A stretch of 64,000 bases of DNA from Haliclystus octoradiatus (lineage: Eukaryota > Cnidaria > Staurozoa > Stauromedusae > Haliclystidae), in contig OU744447.1 of the NCBI GenBank assembly GCA_916610825.1, positions 35,519,024 through 35,583,023 on the forward strand, written 5' to 3'. Shown here piece by piece: positions 22,101-33,613 of the stretch. Position numbers and translations under genes: made by a program. Numbering within the stretch: position 1 is the first letter of the stretch; each line of letters begins with the position of its first letter. The notes under the pieces are model-generated. The model was not told the origin of the DNA and searched no databases. It worked only from the letters and a program-made list of their open reading frames with translations.

Positions 22101-25100
22101 AGTACATTTGGAATAAGTGGCAGTAAGTATACAAGCTTTTGATATAGATGATGTAACCACTGTTACTAATTATTATTACTTCAAGCAGCGTGTAAGAAAC
22201 GATGACATCCATTTATCAACTATTCATTGGGGTTGCTTATGTAATGAAAATGTAAATTATAGTGGCAACAAGCAAAGAATACACATGAGAGTTAAGTTAA
22301 TTAGCTCTATTCATCACTTGGTGGAAGCTAACTGAAATTGAGACTAACGAATTATTGTTTTACGTAGGTTATATATCTAATTAAGGTGTTACAATATTAC
22401 GAAATGATAATAATTACGGGAACATTAAACAATTATTACAAGGTAAATAATAAAGGCATTCTTACATAACTCATATTTCACACTTCTTTACAAATGACAT
22501 AATATCACACAACGATAATTAAAAGATATTTACAAGCAATAATCACAACTGAAAGGCTGACTTCCATTACACTTGGAACATTTTTCGATGGAGAGGGATG
22601 TTGAACATTTTAAGATGATCACATATTTTCATTTTTCAGTAGTAGAAAGTAGATATAGCAAAATACAGACCACATAAATGAAAAGTGGAAATAGAAATTA
22701 AAAAAAAAAGTAAGAAATTGACCAAAATCAAGAGGTAAATACTTCTAAAATGTTTTCAGAACTTAGAAAAAGGTTCCCTTTTATATCTTAGCGATACCAA
22801 AAGTATGATGAATCTGTTTCCAGATAAACGTGTCTCCTTTGAGCTATATTATAACCATGATTCAGGTCACAATAATTATGAACAAATCCGTGAACATCTC
22901 AAACTTATTGATCGATAAAAGCTAAATTTAGAATGATGAGAATGTGGAAGCTAATTGGACATGCATTAGCTCCAAGGTAATGGACTCTAAGCTGCTGGAT
23001 GTTAGCTCACTGGCTCAAAACAAATACTATGATCACATGCTAAAAAGAAAGGCTCTGTAACTATATTTTCTAACAATGTGGTTGTTAACATAGCAAAATA
23101 TCATGTAAATTATCTCCACTTGTTGATTCAGTAATAAGTTTTAGTAACCCAAACAATGATATAACGCTGTAAGGGTAAAATACCAAACTGCAAACTCTTG
23201 CAAACTTACCAACCAAGCCCAAAGTGACGAAATGGTTTTCTTGTCTAGACCATTGGCTATTCAATCTGTAAGAGTTCTGACCCCCGTCTCAATGATGCTG
23301 CTAGCTCACAATTTTTGATGAATTTCACTTTGTTGGAAATCATGCCAATAAAATGCGACTTGTACCGTATCAAAATCGTGTTCACGTTTTTGGAACTTTA
23401 ATTGGTGTGTAGTTATAGAAAGTACCTACGAAAGAAAATGTTGGAGTCATCATTTTCGTTTCATCACATCTAAAAAGAAATCTTCACCATATTAATCCAA
23501 CACAGTGAGATTCATCAAAAATAAAAACACTGTGAGCAAGCAGCATCATTGAGACGGGGGTCGGAGACTTTCAGATTCGCCCAGACAAGAAGACAATTTC
23601 GTCATTTTGGGCTTGGTTGGTAAGTTTGCAAGAGTTTGCAGTTTGGTATTTTACCCTTACCGGATATAATGAGTTATGCGATGACTGAAGTTTAACTTTA
23701 ACCCAAAATACTATAGCAATCAGATAAGAAAATCCTTGCAAGAAACTCAGCAATGAGAAATAATCGTGTAGATTCAAATTAAATATATGCCATAGTCTCA
23801 CATAGCACGAACAATAATTTTTCGGACAAGTCGTATTTTGTATAGAAATGAACATGTTCTTAATAATCCCGGGGGTAACTCCACGTTCCGCATTGACAGG
23901 GGGGTGCCACTTTGGAAAAATGTGAAGTACCCGTCAAGTCCCAAAAATCCTTTAAAAGCTACCCAAATAGATTTTAAAACTTGAAAAGCTTACCCAAAAA
24001 GTCCAGGGATAGTACTTCCAAATAGGCTCTATGCGGGGTTGTTCCATTTTTATGGGTAAAAATTCAAATCCACTTTTCAGTTTTCAGCATTCAAATTTAG
24101 TTTTTTCCCAAAAACTCTAGAAAATCGAAATGGAACTCAAAACGTTTAAAATGTTCTAAAATTTCCTACCCAAAAAGTATATTTCTCAGCTGGAATATGG
24201 ACCCCAAAAAAGTGGCACATCTCCGTATAGCAGCAGTATGGGATTCACCCCCTGCCCCGGGTCAATAATCCGTGACTTGACAGTGAGTAGATCTATAAAC
24301 AGTGAGTGTCGCATGAATCATAAACAATCAAAGATATTTATAAATTTTTATTTTATTTAACTTTTTCTGTAGCAAAATGGAAATATGCAACCCGAGCTGC
24401 AGTTGTAACTATCAATGGTTCAATTGGTGGTGCTATATTTGGTATAGTGTATTCATATTCAAGAAGTAAATATAATGGTCGTCTTCATGTCCCTGTATTT
24501 ACAACAGGAATTCTTGGTGGTTTGGTTGGCGTTACTGCAATATGTACATTATGTCGGCCATGGGAAGCATTGTTAATTGGTGCAGTTGGTGGAGCATTAG
24601 CAGTTGGTGGTATGTGTCCTAAATATTAGTTATTTTCAAAAATTGAAACAAGTAGGAGTATAGAAGTATATTGTTAGACACTTCAATGCAATTAATCCAA
24701 TCATGCAAGTGTTATAGGAGGATTAGCTCAGATGTCAGAGCAAAAGAACTTCAGATCGTATCATATCTGATCGCCTGTGGTTCAAATCCCCTGGAGGTCA
24801 ACTCAGCCTTGACTTTATCTGAAACATCAAATGAGTACCATCTGAAGATGGTGGATAGAATGGTTCAGAGGGATTGCATTGTGAGTAGCTGCGGTGCATC
24901 GTTGGGCATTGAAAATGGAAAAACCGAGACCTGTCTGCCATGAAATCTGTTGAAATTGATCTGCAGTGTCGCGGCTGAGATCAACAAAGAGCGTTTAAAA
25001 TCATTGCTCTCAGCGAAAAAGCCACTCATACAGAAACGGAGGAGTGGTACGGGTGCCTTCGGTAGGGCGACACTGTCTACATTACTTTTTACTTTATGCA

Positions 25101-27433
25101 AGTGTTAGATATCGTGTGTATACATGTCAACACGCAGCAATAAATCAACCTTAAGCTGAGAAGTACAATGAGTGGCTATTTTATGTGTTGTCTCATTTTT
25201 GTATAGATGCATATCGTTGTAAGTTACACAAGCTGGCGACAAAATGGACATTGTGTTATTGTTATCATCTATACGTAAAGAACAAGCAGGAATAGTAGTA
25301 TTAACAGTCTAGGAAGAACTTTGGCATTGTGATGTGTTCAAAGTAATTTTCACTTAAATAAACTTCAAGATTCATTTTACTCCAAGTCAATATTATTTAT
25401 CAATCCTTAATTAACTTCTACAGGAGATGAAATGCTCACATACTTAAAAGTTGACGACCCAGTTGGTTGTATATCAACCCACTTTTTCTCTGGAGCATGG
25501 AGTGTTCTATCAGTGGGATTTTTTGCTGAAAAGGGGTCATACGATGGAAGCTCTATTTACAATGGAATTTTCAAAGGAGGACCATGGAAATTCATTGGAA
25601 TACAAGCTATTACTATAGTATCAATCAGCGTATGGACAGCTGTGGCAAGTGCAATCATTGTGAGTATTAAATTGTTAAAAATTGTTATACCGTATATTGC
25701 CGTGTATAAGTCGATAGAACGTATAAGTCGACCCCCAATTTTTGAAGCAAAATTCTAGTATTAGGTGACATATTTTCTTATCAAACGACTAGATTCCATG
25801 TATAAGTCGAGGCAGGCTTTTGGAGCCATGTTTTAAGTTTTAAGAGGTCGACTTATACACGGCAATATACGGGTAGTTGTCTAGAAATTCCAAAATAGAG
25901 ACCCAAAAAGTTTTCCAGAACCTGCAATTTCCGACCCCAAAAATTTTTCTCTGGAATTTGGACTGCAGAAAAGTTCTGGCGGAGTGATGACGATATAGTA
26001 TGAGCACAGTATAATTCGCGAATGTGTAACTCATATGATACAGCAATGCCTCGCGATGATGTATTGCCTATTATATATTTAACTAATAGAAAACGGTACT
26101 GAGTTTTATGTACTCTGATACGAACACGCTGGGTGCGTTATGAGACATGAAAGAGGCTTAAAAGTTCGCGAGCCGATAGTCGAGTGATTTTGGCTTCGTG
26201 AGTGTCTCATAGCACCCAAAGTGTTCGTATCAGAGTACTTAACACGGGTAACCGTTTTCTATTTTGTTTTATAAAATAGATAACCTGTTTATCTTGACAT
26301 TAAATTGCTCAAAATGATGATCATATCTAAATTCTCTTAGAATGATGTCATTGTAGAGACTAGAACGAGCGCGGATTTTCAATAGAAACATGCTGTGCAT
26401 TTAGACAAAAGCTACGACAAGTTGTATAAAAAGGAGCAAAATAAATTGAAAATAAACGCAAAGAGCATTGGTTAAGTCTGAATACATTATTAATATAGAA
26501 GATTTAAAGTATTAATCAGCTACTCATATACAGGATCCTATGTGTTTATGCTTTTAGAGCAGTTCAAAAACGCTGAAATTTATCGTATCGTAATATGCCG
26601 CTTTTACATACATTGAACTAGAGAATTTATAGATTAATGTTTAATTCATGATTTTGTTTCAAAGTTATTTTGTTTTGTGTTATTAATTTTAATTTGAAGG
26701 GTATTTTTAAGCGCTCTTTCAATGAAAACTTTTCTTCATAGGAACGCTATTTTGTTTCTGTTGCTAACTTGTTTCACATATTTTGGGGCTTTTAAACAAT
26801 AACCGTAATTTTACGATTTTACGCAGCCTGACACAAACATCAATAAAAACCAATCAGCGATCAGTATCACATTCTATGATTATATAAATAATGATATTAC
26901 ATTTTACAGTCAATGGATGACCCCGATAAACACAAGTGCTTGTTTACTGGGGGACATTACATGTGCGCCCCGACAAGGAATCGAACCCCGGCCTCCCACA
27001 CGGAACGCGGACACTCTGCCATTGAGCTAGCAGTGCATAAAATTTATCTTGATTACTATTTATTGCCTATTTTTGTCGATTATAGCTATTAAGCATTGAC
27101 TATACAATTGGGTTGCGTATGCCGCTACACGAGGAATTAATAGGGGCTGATATCACAGAACATGATATTCATAAAATCAACATATCTGAGCTACTGGAAA
27201 ATGAAACAATGTATTCTCAATCAACAGAAGATAAAAAATTTAATCGGATTAAATTTGAATCTAATCCATTCCATCATTATGGATATGATAATCAGCATTT
27301 TATTGATGTGGATATAAAAGAGCATACAACTGATGAAGATAGACAAATTGCTGCCCGTAATATCGCTTTAATGTGGAAAAATAACGGCCAAGAATCACCA
27401 TCAAAACAAAAACAAGAAACTGTCCATTTCTAA
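19031..27433 (+). CDS. AMT: Ammonium transporter, copy B (five exons, complete)
   Basis: Amt-family ammonium transporter. The spliced CDS joins 19031-19151, 21553-22122, 24373-24609, 25424-25659 and 27086-27433 (1512 nt, 503 residues) with no internal stop. The start ATG gives MEQNESCIFHTE with an NES sequon, then TM1 DDATWILTSAF. It keeps HWIW, VDIAGG (Asp163), VHI (His171), WGWLGFNCGS and CISTHFFSG (His329). In the C-terminus it departs from A and C: the usual LRVSLEDE reads LRMPLHEE, and EHG reads EHD. Opposite strand to both neighbours: head to head with A, tail to tail with C. Confidence 0.94.
19152..21552. other. Intron 1 of Amt copy B
   Basis: AT-rich, no coding. A short motif around 20190-20232 (TCACGTGGTACAAATCC) recurs at 42418-42434 in Amt C intron 2. 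Confidence 0.8.
21553..22122 (+). CDS. AMT: Amt copy B exon 2 (TM2 to TM6, pore core)
   Basis: 570 bp, acceptor gtattttcag|GA, donor GGCA|gtaagt. Begins MVSSKNEANIMVKNAVDVVF and ends GSTFGISG. The pore motifs match copies A and C, with one residue fewer than A in the loop after KPRHRRFD. Confidence 0.94.
23165..23662. mobile_element. Long foldback transposon in Amt B intron 2
   Basis: 498 bp. Inverted arms of about 150 bp start TAAGGGTAAAATACCAAACT and are nearly identical, around a 180-bp centre. GATATAA lies at 23158-23164 and 23663-23669, a 7-bp target duplication. Confidence 0.75.
23868..24261. mobile_element. G-rich-ended hAT-like MITE, copy 2
   Basis: 394 bp, closely similar along its length to 4183-4569. 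Ends CCCGGGGGTAACTCC and CCCCTGCCCCGGG. Flanks TTAATAAT and TCAATAAT agree at 7 of 8 positions. It lies 111 bases upstream of copy B exon 3. Confidence 0.77.
24373..24609 (+). CDS. AMT: Amt copy B exon 3 (TM7-TM9)
   Basis: 237 bp, acceptor tttctgtag|CA, donor GGTG|gtatgt. Encodes KWKYATRAAVVTINGSIGG through GGALAVGG. Confidence 0.93.
24715..25095 (+). mobile_element. tRNA-derived SINE (family 1), copy 2
   Basis: 381 bp in intron 3 of copy B, with pol III A and B boxes at the start. A perfect 12-bp duplication ATGCAAGTGTTA lies at 24703-24714 and 25096-25107, as expected for target-primed reverse transcription. The 3' end is T-rich. Confidence 0.83.
25424..25659 (+). CDS. AMT: Amt copy B exon 4 (second pore histidine)
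   Basis: 236 bp, acceptor ttctacag|GA, donor ATCATT|gtgagt. Encodes GDEMLTYLKVDDPVGCISTH and the last helices. Confidence 0.92.
25690..25873. mobile_element. Mariner-like MITE in Amt B intron 4
   Basis: 184 bp. TIRs of about 25 bp begin CCGTATATTGCCGTGTATAA and are flanked by TA on both sides (25688-25689, 25874-25875), which suggests a Tc1/mariner-type element. Confidence 0.55.
26110..26238. repeat. Hairpin repeat, copy 1 of a two-copy family
   Basis: Inverted arms of about 37 bp starting GTACTCTGATACGAACAC. Homology to 16580-16880 continues downstream to about 26390 (GAGCGCGGATTTT...AGAAACATG), so the full repeat is about 300 bp. Confidence 0.55.
26966..27036 (-). repeat. tRNA-like sequence, degenerate Gly(TCC)-type
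   Basis: Minus strand, in intron 4 of copy B, 49 bases before exon 5. D-arm GCTCAATGGCAGAGT; anticodon arm TCCGC-GTTCCGT-GTGGG pairs; T-arm CGGGG-TTCGATT-CCTTG pairs with wobbles. The acceptor stem has at least two mismatches. Decayed tRNA or SINE head. Confidence 0.45.
27086..27433 (+). CDS. AMT: Amt copy B exon 5 (divergent C-terminus)
   Basis: 348 bp including TAA; acceptor cgattatag|CT. Encodes LLSIDYTIGLRMPLHEELIG, ADITEHDIHK, then a polar tail of about 80 residues. The tail is not obviously alike in the three paralogues. Confidence 0.92.
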   Translation, partial: LLSIDYTIGLRMPLHEELIGADITEHDIHKINISELLENETMYSQSTEDKKFNRIKFESNPFHHYGYDNQHFIDVDIKEHTTDEDRQIAARNIALMWKNNGQESPSKQKQETVHF

Positions 27434-27647
27434 CGTCTTGCATATCATATATATATATTCTTCAATTAAAATTGGATTAAAGTATAACTTATCAGAATCT
27501 TCTTGGTGATAAGTTTGGTAAAAAATAACAACACAACTAAGTTTGCACAACGTTTTGACTGATTAACTTCAGCCATTCTCAATTGAATGTTTTTTATTAA
27601 TAATTAAGATATATATATATATATATATACATAAAATTGTTTGCCTT

Positions 27648-27653
27648 AATAAA
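27648..27653 (+). promoter_or_regulatory. Candidate polyadenylation signal of Amt copy B
   Basis: This is the first AATAAA I see after the copy B stop, 215 bases downstream, just after an (AT)n run. Position and orientation fit; no direct evidence. Confidence 0.3.
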
Positions 27654-28105
27654 GTATAACTGTATCACTATTTGGACGTGAAACTCTCTAATCAAACATT
27701 ATATAGCCTGGTATCGTATTTACTTTAAAATTTGATTATAGGATATCTCCTTCGTAATTTGTATAAGCACTCCCAAATATTTGTTTCTCTGAATTGGTAA
27801 TAATTGAATAGAGATTAATAAAAATTATTATGATTATGAATATATTGTTGTGATCTTTATACAATTAATTAATAATTATATCAATATTCACTCACTCAAT
27901 CTTCTTCAAACCTATTTAAATGTATTCCAAGCCTCCACCAGCAAATAACACGTTACTTGCAAAATCTTGCAACTCTTCTTATAAAATGAATAATTGCAAA
28001 ATATACACGTTTGGGAGAGGCATACTGTGACCCTGGAATCAGCCAAAGTCATAAATATTAGAATTGGTTCTACTTTTTATAATCGTATATCTAAGTAAGT
28101 AAGTA

Positions 28106-28326
28106 TATATATATATTTTTTTTATTTATCATTTTTCCACGAACCGGGTAAGCTTACAGCTTTTTATCACCGGGGTGGTTGGTAAATTTGTTAGTATTTT
28201 GAAGCTTGTGTGCGTTTAATAGCCGGATGCCCTTCCTCCCTGCCCAACCTGTAGTGCTTCGGACAGGGATTGAACCCGAGACCCTGCGGGCCGTGGTTCA
28301 ACACCCTAGCCACTACACCAAGGCCG
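28106..28326 (-). mobile_element. tRNA-derived SINE (family 2), with GGAAGGGCATCCGGC body
   Basis: Minus strand. The tRNA-like head has TGGTGTAGTGGCTAGGGT and B box GGGTTCAATCC, then the widespread SINE motif GGAAGGGCATCCGGC, ending in an AT repeat. A possible 15-bp duplication CTAAGTAAGTAAGTA lies at 28091-28105 and 28327-28341, but the flank is itself a GTAA microsatellite. Confidence 0.7.
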
Positions 28327-28410
28327 CTAAGTAAGTAAGTAAGTAATTAAGTAAGTAAGTAAGTAATTTAGACGGTAGCACCTTAGCGAAGGCACCGGCG
28401 CAGATTTTTA

Positions 28411-28790
28411 TTAACAAACCCATGAAGCGCATCCCTGGCCATCAAGCGCATCCCTGTCTCGTTTGCATTTGGTCTATTTGGGTGAACATGAGGCGTGATC
28501 CACCCGATCACGTGATCCACCCGTTTAGGGTTAGGGTTAGGGTCAAGTCACGTGATAACCACTCGGTCGAGTATAAATTCATTTCTGTTTCATGCGTTGT
28601 CGTCGGTTGGCGTAGCTCATTCGGATTGAGTCGAGACGAAGTTGCAGGGTATGGGTAGAGAGTGCAGGGTATGCTGGTTCGAGTCCTGGTCGAGACGAAG
28701 TTTTAATTTTTCCCGAAATGTTTGTAAGTTACTGTTCGTTCATTATACGCATGCGTTGATGGCCAGGGATGCGCTTCATGGGTTTGTTAA
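28411..28790. mobile_element. Foldback element with 35-bp perfect TIRs, a tRNA-like core and TTAGGG repeats
   Basis: Perfect 35-bp inverted repeats at 28411-28445 and 28756-28790, beginning TTAACAAACCCATGAAGCGC. Inside are three TTAGGG-type units (28527-28546) and tRNA-like boxes (GGCGTAGCTCATTCGG near 28610, GGTTCGAGTCC near 28677). The outer flanks also partly mirror each other. Confidence 0.65.
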
Positions 28791-29241
28791 AAAAAATTTG
28801 CGGCACCGGCAAATTTTATTTGAATTCGCTATTCAACATGAGCAATCGCTCGTTTACATTGTTGCGAATATATACCTTAATGGTATAGGGCAAAGAATAA
28901 TAATAAAGATATATTTAACATATACAGATTAATTGTCTCTATATATAAATATATAATATGTAACTGTTATAAATGTTTTTATAAATGCTTTTTTTTTTTG
29001 TTTTTTTTGAGTGAAACTTACTATTGTTTATTAATTTATTATTTAATGTAATGTAATGTAATGTTTGGAACGATTTGCCTGATAGCAGCATTGCGACATC
29101 TAAACACCATATCATTTTCAGCAGTAAATCATCGCAGCTTGATTTATCGCTATATTGCAAGAAATTTTATTTTAGTTCAATATTCAATTGTAAATCGATC
29201 TATGTAACGTCTTATTTATAACTTAATCATGCAATGCATAA

Positions 29242-29741
29242 AGCACTGGCCAAATGACTTTTTTTATTTCGCCAACATTCATCGGATTTTGTTGAGTTCA
29301 TTTTCGTCAACATCTTGAGGGTGGCCAAATGACTTTTTATTTTCGCCAACATTCATCGGATTTTATTGAGTTCATTTTCGTCAACAGCGGATTGTATTTT
29401 GAGGCTTGGAAGCTAGTCAATCGAGCGCACCAATCCTGAGACAGGCTACGTCATTGTTGACCAATCAGAGCAAGGTTCATATTTTCAACAAAACTCAACA
29501 ATGTTGAGGAAATAAAAAGTCATTTGGCCACTTCGCCAACATCGGTAGAGAACAATAGAACTCAACAAAATCCGATGAATGTTGAGGAAATTTTTGAATG
29601 TATTCAAAATCGAAATTCAACATCAGCCAACAAAATCCGAAAAAGTGAGGGTGGCCAAATGACTTTTTATTTTCTCAACATTTATCGGATTTTGTTGAAT
29701 TCAACAATGTTGGCGAAATAAAAAGTCATTTGGCCGGGGCT
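29242..29741. mobile_element. PIF/Harbinger-like MITE, copy 2
   Basis: 500 bp between copies B and C, closely similar to the element at 2089-2513. Flanked by TAA at 29239-29241 and 29742-29744. It has an additional tandem copy of about 70 bp of its left end (29260-29390), which accounts for the greater length. Confidence 0.8.
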
Positions 29742-30488
29742 TAAAGCATCTTTACGCTCTATTAATTAATTCGAAGCTGTATATAGGGTTTTATGTTTAA
29801 CAAATATATCTATCGATATCTATAAGTTACGCAATCCTCTTTGTATTATCAGGAAAATAATTCGATTTATTTTATTGGTTAAGAGTTTGACGCCAAATCA
29901 CCATTGGAAAACTAAGTAAAACGAATACACAATTGATCTTACAATTCGAGCTTGATATCACAGATGAGAATTTCCAATTTGATCAGGAGTTTTCATAAAC
30001 ATTTTATGAGAAAGAAAGTCATGTAGATGCTTGTAAAAGCTGTGCTAGTTATAATACAATGCAATTGGTGCACAGTTTCTGGCACTGTGCGTCAATTGCT
30101 TAATATTAAAGTATTACAGGAAGTATTTGGCAGAACACTTCTTTTGGGTAGGACGCTAAGTTTTGCTTGATATTGTAAAAATCATCTTACCCGCATCATC
30201 TTTATGCCTTTCAAATTGATTTGCCGACAAAATGAACAGAGCAAACACTAGAGTATACATAGCAGGAATAAATTTGTTGGTCTTCCAAAATTTCTATTTA
30301 CAGCTTTGATCCATTCACTTCTTAGATTAGATTCTTGATTCTATGTTGAAAAGGAAACAAACGGAAAGGAGCAACGCAATCACATTCGCTATGGATAGTA
30401 CCTTGTTTGGAACATTGTGCATTTCCCCAAATATTTAGTCTGTATAATACTGTTACGTTACTGCCATTGCACATATATGCATACGCAT

Positions 30489-30881
30489 AGGGCGGATTAG
30501 CTCAGAATAGGTCGGATTAACTCAGATGGCAGAGCAATTGAACTTCAGATCGGATCATATCTGATCGACCGTGGTTCAAATCTCCCTCAGGTCAACTCAG
30601 CCTTGACTTTATCTAAAACATTAAATGAGTACCATCGGAGGATGGAGGATGGAATGGTCCAGAGGTAATTGCATTGTGAGTAGCTGCGGCGCATCGTTGC
30701 GCAATGACAATCGAGACCTATTGCCATGAAATCTGTTGAAATTGATCTGCAGTGTCATTGCTGAGATCAACAAAGGGCGTTTAAAATCATTGCTCTCAGC
30801 GAAAAAGCCACTCATCTAGAAATAGAGGAGTGGTACGGGTGCCTTCGGTAGGGTGACACCGTCTACATCCTTACTTTATAT
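30489..30881 (+). mobile_element. tRNA-derived SINE (family 1), copy 3
   Basis: 393 bp between copies B and C, with a short duplication ATACGCAT at 30481-30488 and 30882-30889. The A-box end is doubled (GGATTAGCTCAG, then GGATTAACTCAG). Confidence 0.75.
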
Positions 30882-31203
30882 ATACGCATGCTTAACTACT
30901 TAGCTGTAATATGTAAATGCCAAAACTGAATAATGCAATTTCAAATAACTATAAAGCGACAGAAACAAAAACAATGTGTGGCTATTTACGGCCTTTGACT
31001 GGATGTTTTGCATTTGGCGGGAAATTTTATACCTGGCTCATCTCAATACTTCTCCGCGGAATTGGGACCGTGAATTGGCTCATTATAGTGTTTCATCGAT
31101 CGCATCGCTCTTATGAATATTTAATATATCGCAATGTTTTCCCCACAGCTATCGAGAATTTTTCCATAACAACAACATGATTTTCGAAATAGCAAGTTAT
31201 TAA

Positions 31204-31503
31204 TAGCCTGCGTGCAGACAAACTTTTCCTTCGTATAGTCCGTCTGCGTATTGGCGCCGAGTATCGCTTACTAAGTGTTTGTACTGAGTTCATATTAAAT
31301 CAATTATTTACCTAGTGCGGTTTCCTGTTATTACTCAATTTCCTTTATTTTAAAATACTGGCCGATTGTTCATATATTTTATTAGCCAATCACATTTTAC
31401 TGCTAAAAAAGTTACAGCAGTGGAAAGAACAATCAGTACGCTAAATTTGGTGCCAATGCGCAGACGGGCTATACAAAGAAAAAGTTTGTCTGCACGCGGG
31501 CTA
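31204..31503. mobile_element. TAGCCTGCG-family MITE, copy 1
   Basis: 300-bp foldback with arms of about 60-70 bp starting TAGCCTGCGTGCAGACAAAC and pairing with the right end. Flanks GTTATTAA and CTTATCAA match at 6 of 8 positions, suggesting an old 8-bp duplication. Confidence 0.65.
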
Positions 31504-32101
31504 CTTATCAATTGATAAACATAGATTAACATTAAAGTTTGCAAATTGGAACTAGTGCCAGGCTCTCAAAATAGTTTGGGTCATCATGAAAAGTTCAGAT
31601 TTAAAATTGTTTAAACTTAGCCCGTACTTTACTGTAGTCCAATAAATAGTCATGTTTTAGAAACGTTCAGTACTACAGCCTTGATTTCTTATAAAACTGC
31701 TTGTCGCATGGAAACATGGAATTATAAATTCTCCATAACCTAAAATAGTTAATGAGGAATAGAAATTTCATTTAGAAAGCTGAACACAACATAATATTAT
31801 CCTCCTTGAATTTTATACCTTTAATTATCCAACAAACCGATTTTATTCTATTCTTAAGTGCCCTATTTATATGACTGTGCAAAAATAATGTATTAATTCA
31901 TACTATATATATTTACATTGATATCTACGTATTGTACTCTTACAAAATAATCATTTCATCTGAAATAATTCATGCTTTACTGAAATTCAGAATTATATAC
32001 CCGGAAGCGACACAATGTTTAATATCGGATATTATCTACTTATACATTGTTCAATAACATGTTATTTTCATATTATTCTTATTATAAATACTGTATGTAG
32101 A

Positions 32102-32236
32102 ACTAGAGACAAAGATGAGGCAAAAGACTTTTCCCGTTACTCAGACCTTTACTCGTTTAGTAGTGATCTTCATATGGTAACTGCGTAATACGCTGATTAA
32201 CGGAAAAAGGCTTTTGTCTCATCTTTGCCTCTTATT
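32102..32236. repeat. Hairpin MITE (AGACAAAGATGAGG family), copy 2
   Basis: GAGACAAAGATGAGGCAAAAG on the left, and its near complement (CTTTTGTCTCATCTTTGCCT) on the right, with TTCCCGTTA/TAACGGAAAA next to them. Confidence 0.55.
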
Positions 32237-33226
32237 CTACAATGCACTGTTGAGCACTTTCACACAAATATATATATACACTCAATATAATTATTTTGTT
32301 AGTTTATTATTATAACAAATACTCTATACATAAAGACATATAAGCATAATCTCCACGAAGCAATTTGCATGCACCCCTATGGGCGTCACTACTTGTATCA
32401 TTTGTTTGTGCCACAGAAACAGGAATAAATCAATTTTCTTCTACTATTTCTTCGATTGCAGCGATTGTATAAGGATAATCCATGCATGACTAATGACATC
32501 CACAGTCAAAACAATAGATGAAAAGTGACTAATGTATGCGGCTGTGAACCATGTAAATTTTGCAGACTAACCTGCTATATGGAAGCCATCCTATATCTAT
32601 ATTATATGCTGCAGGTATAATATAGTTGGAAGGGGATAATAGAAATGTTTGATTTACTAATAAAATAAGATTGATTATTAAATTTATTCCTGACTAGATT
32701 TGCATAATTTACTGTTTGTAAACTATACTGGTGATGGGTTTCTTTTAACTCTTTCAATTAATTCATATGATCAATTCATATATTCATAAATAACAGCTGA
32801 TAACAATAGGATTTATAAACATGTACTTGCTCAAAAGTTGAGGAATACAAATTAGCAGCTGAAAGTAATTCCAAAGTAGCTAAATTGGAGCCAGGACAAC
32901 CGATTTTCTGTACTAATTGGTCGTAATATTACCATGCAAATTTGCTATAAATATAGACGTTACTTCTTATAAATTATGCAGAACCAAGGTAATTTGTGGC
33001 GTTGTGGCAGTATGCTTTTCCCCAGAATTTTAGCTGTGTTCTGTTAGCTTTCTTTTTAAATGAATGTTCTTTCTTTAATATCGGGACATTTTCATTATCA
33101 TTTGCTGCAATCTAAGAATCCCGATACTATATTGCAATGTTTCCCTCTAATTGTAATCGTCATATATATTGTAAATTCATTTTATCTTACATTAAGATGA
33201 AAAAAGAAAATAATTTCCAAATGAGT

Positions 33227-33613
33227 TTATTTTTCTCGAAGTAACTCTGGTGGATGTTTTTGACTTGTATTTGAAGCTTTCCTATCTCTAAAATTTAGAG
33301 TTGATAATGAGCTTTGTGCTGTCTTGGAATCCACACCACGTGACATACTTGTTTCGTCATCAATATCAATCACGTGATCAAAAGCATTTTCAAGCCTTGA
33401 TGTACGACGAACGACACAATGTTTAAATGATACATTGCAATTATACATCACACTGTTCTTTTTAACATGGTCTGAATCTGTAAATTTGATCAACTGTTCT
33501 TGAATAATATCTTCCGCCATATGCTTATATAAGCCATGCTCATGAATATCTGCACCTAATATTTCATCTTCAAGGCTTACACGTAATCCAATTGTGTAAT
33601 CGATCGATAGGAG
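33227..33613 (-). CDS. AMT: Amt copy C exon 5 (C-terminus)
   Basis: 387 bp including the stop; acceptor ctcatttcag|CT. Encodes LLSIDYTIGLRVSLEDEIL, ADIHEHG and the longest tail of the three copies. The hAT element ends only 48 bases upstream of this exon, so the acceptor, pyrimidine tract and probable branch point must all fit in that gap. Confidence 0.91.
   Translation of the reverse strand, partial: LLSIDYTIGLRVSLEDEILGADIHEHGLYKHMAEDIIQEQLIKFTDSDHVKKNSVMYNCNVSFKHCVVRRTSRLENAFDHVIDIDDETSMSRGVDSKTAQSSLSTLNFRDRKASNTSQKHPPELLREK

Larger units (their letters stand above)
22123..24372. other. Intron 2 of Amt copy B
   Basis: Two nested-in transposons, the foldback at 23165-23662 and the G-rich MITE at 23868-24261. 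22140-23150 shows nothing recognised. Confidence 0.85.
27434..33226. other. Convergent intergenic region between Amt B and C
   Basis: Both genes end here. It holds family 2 and family 1 SINEs, the foldback with TTAGGG, a Harbinger-like MITE, a TAGCCTGCG MITE and a hairpin. No gene seen; 32237-33226 is plain AT-rich. Confidence 0.75.

Noticed and set aside
26966-27036. A functional tRNA-Gly gene
   Set aside because: Acceptor stem has mismatches and the location just before an exon in an intron fits a SINE head or pseudogene better.
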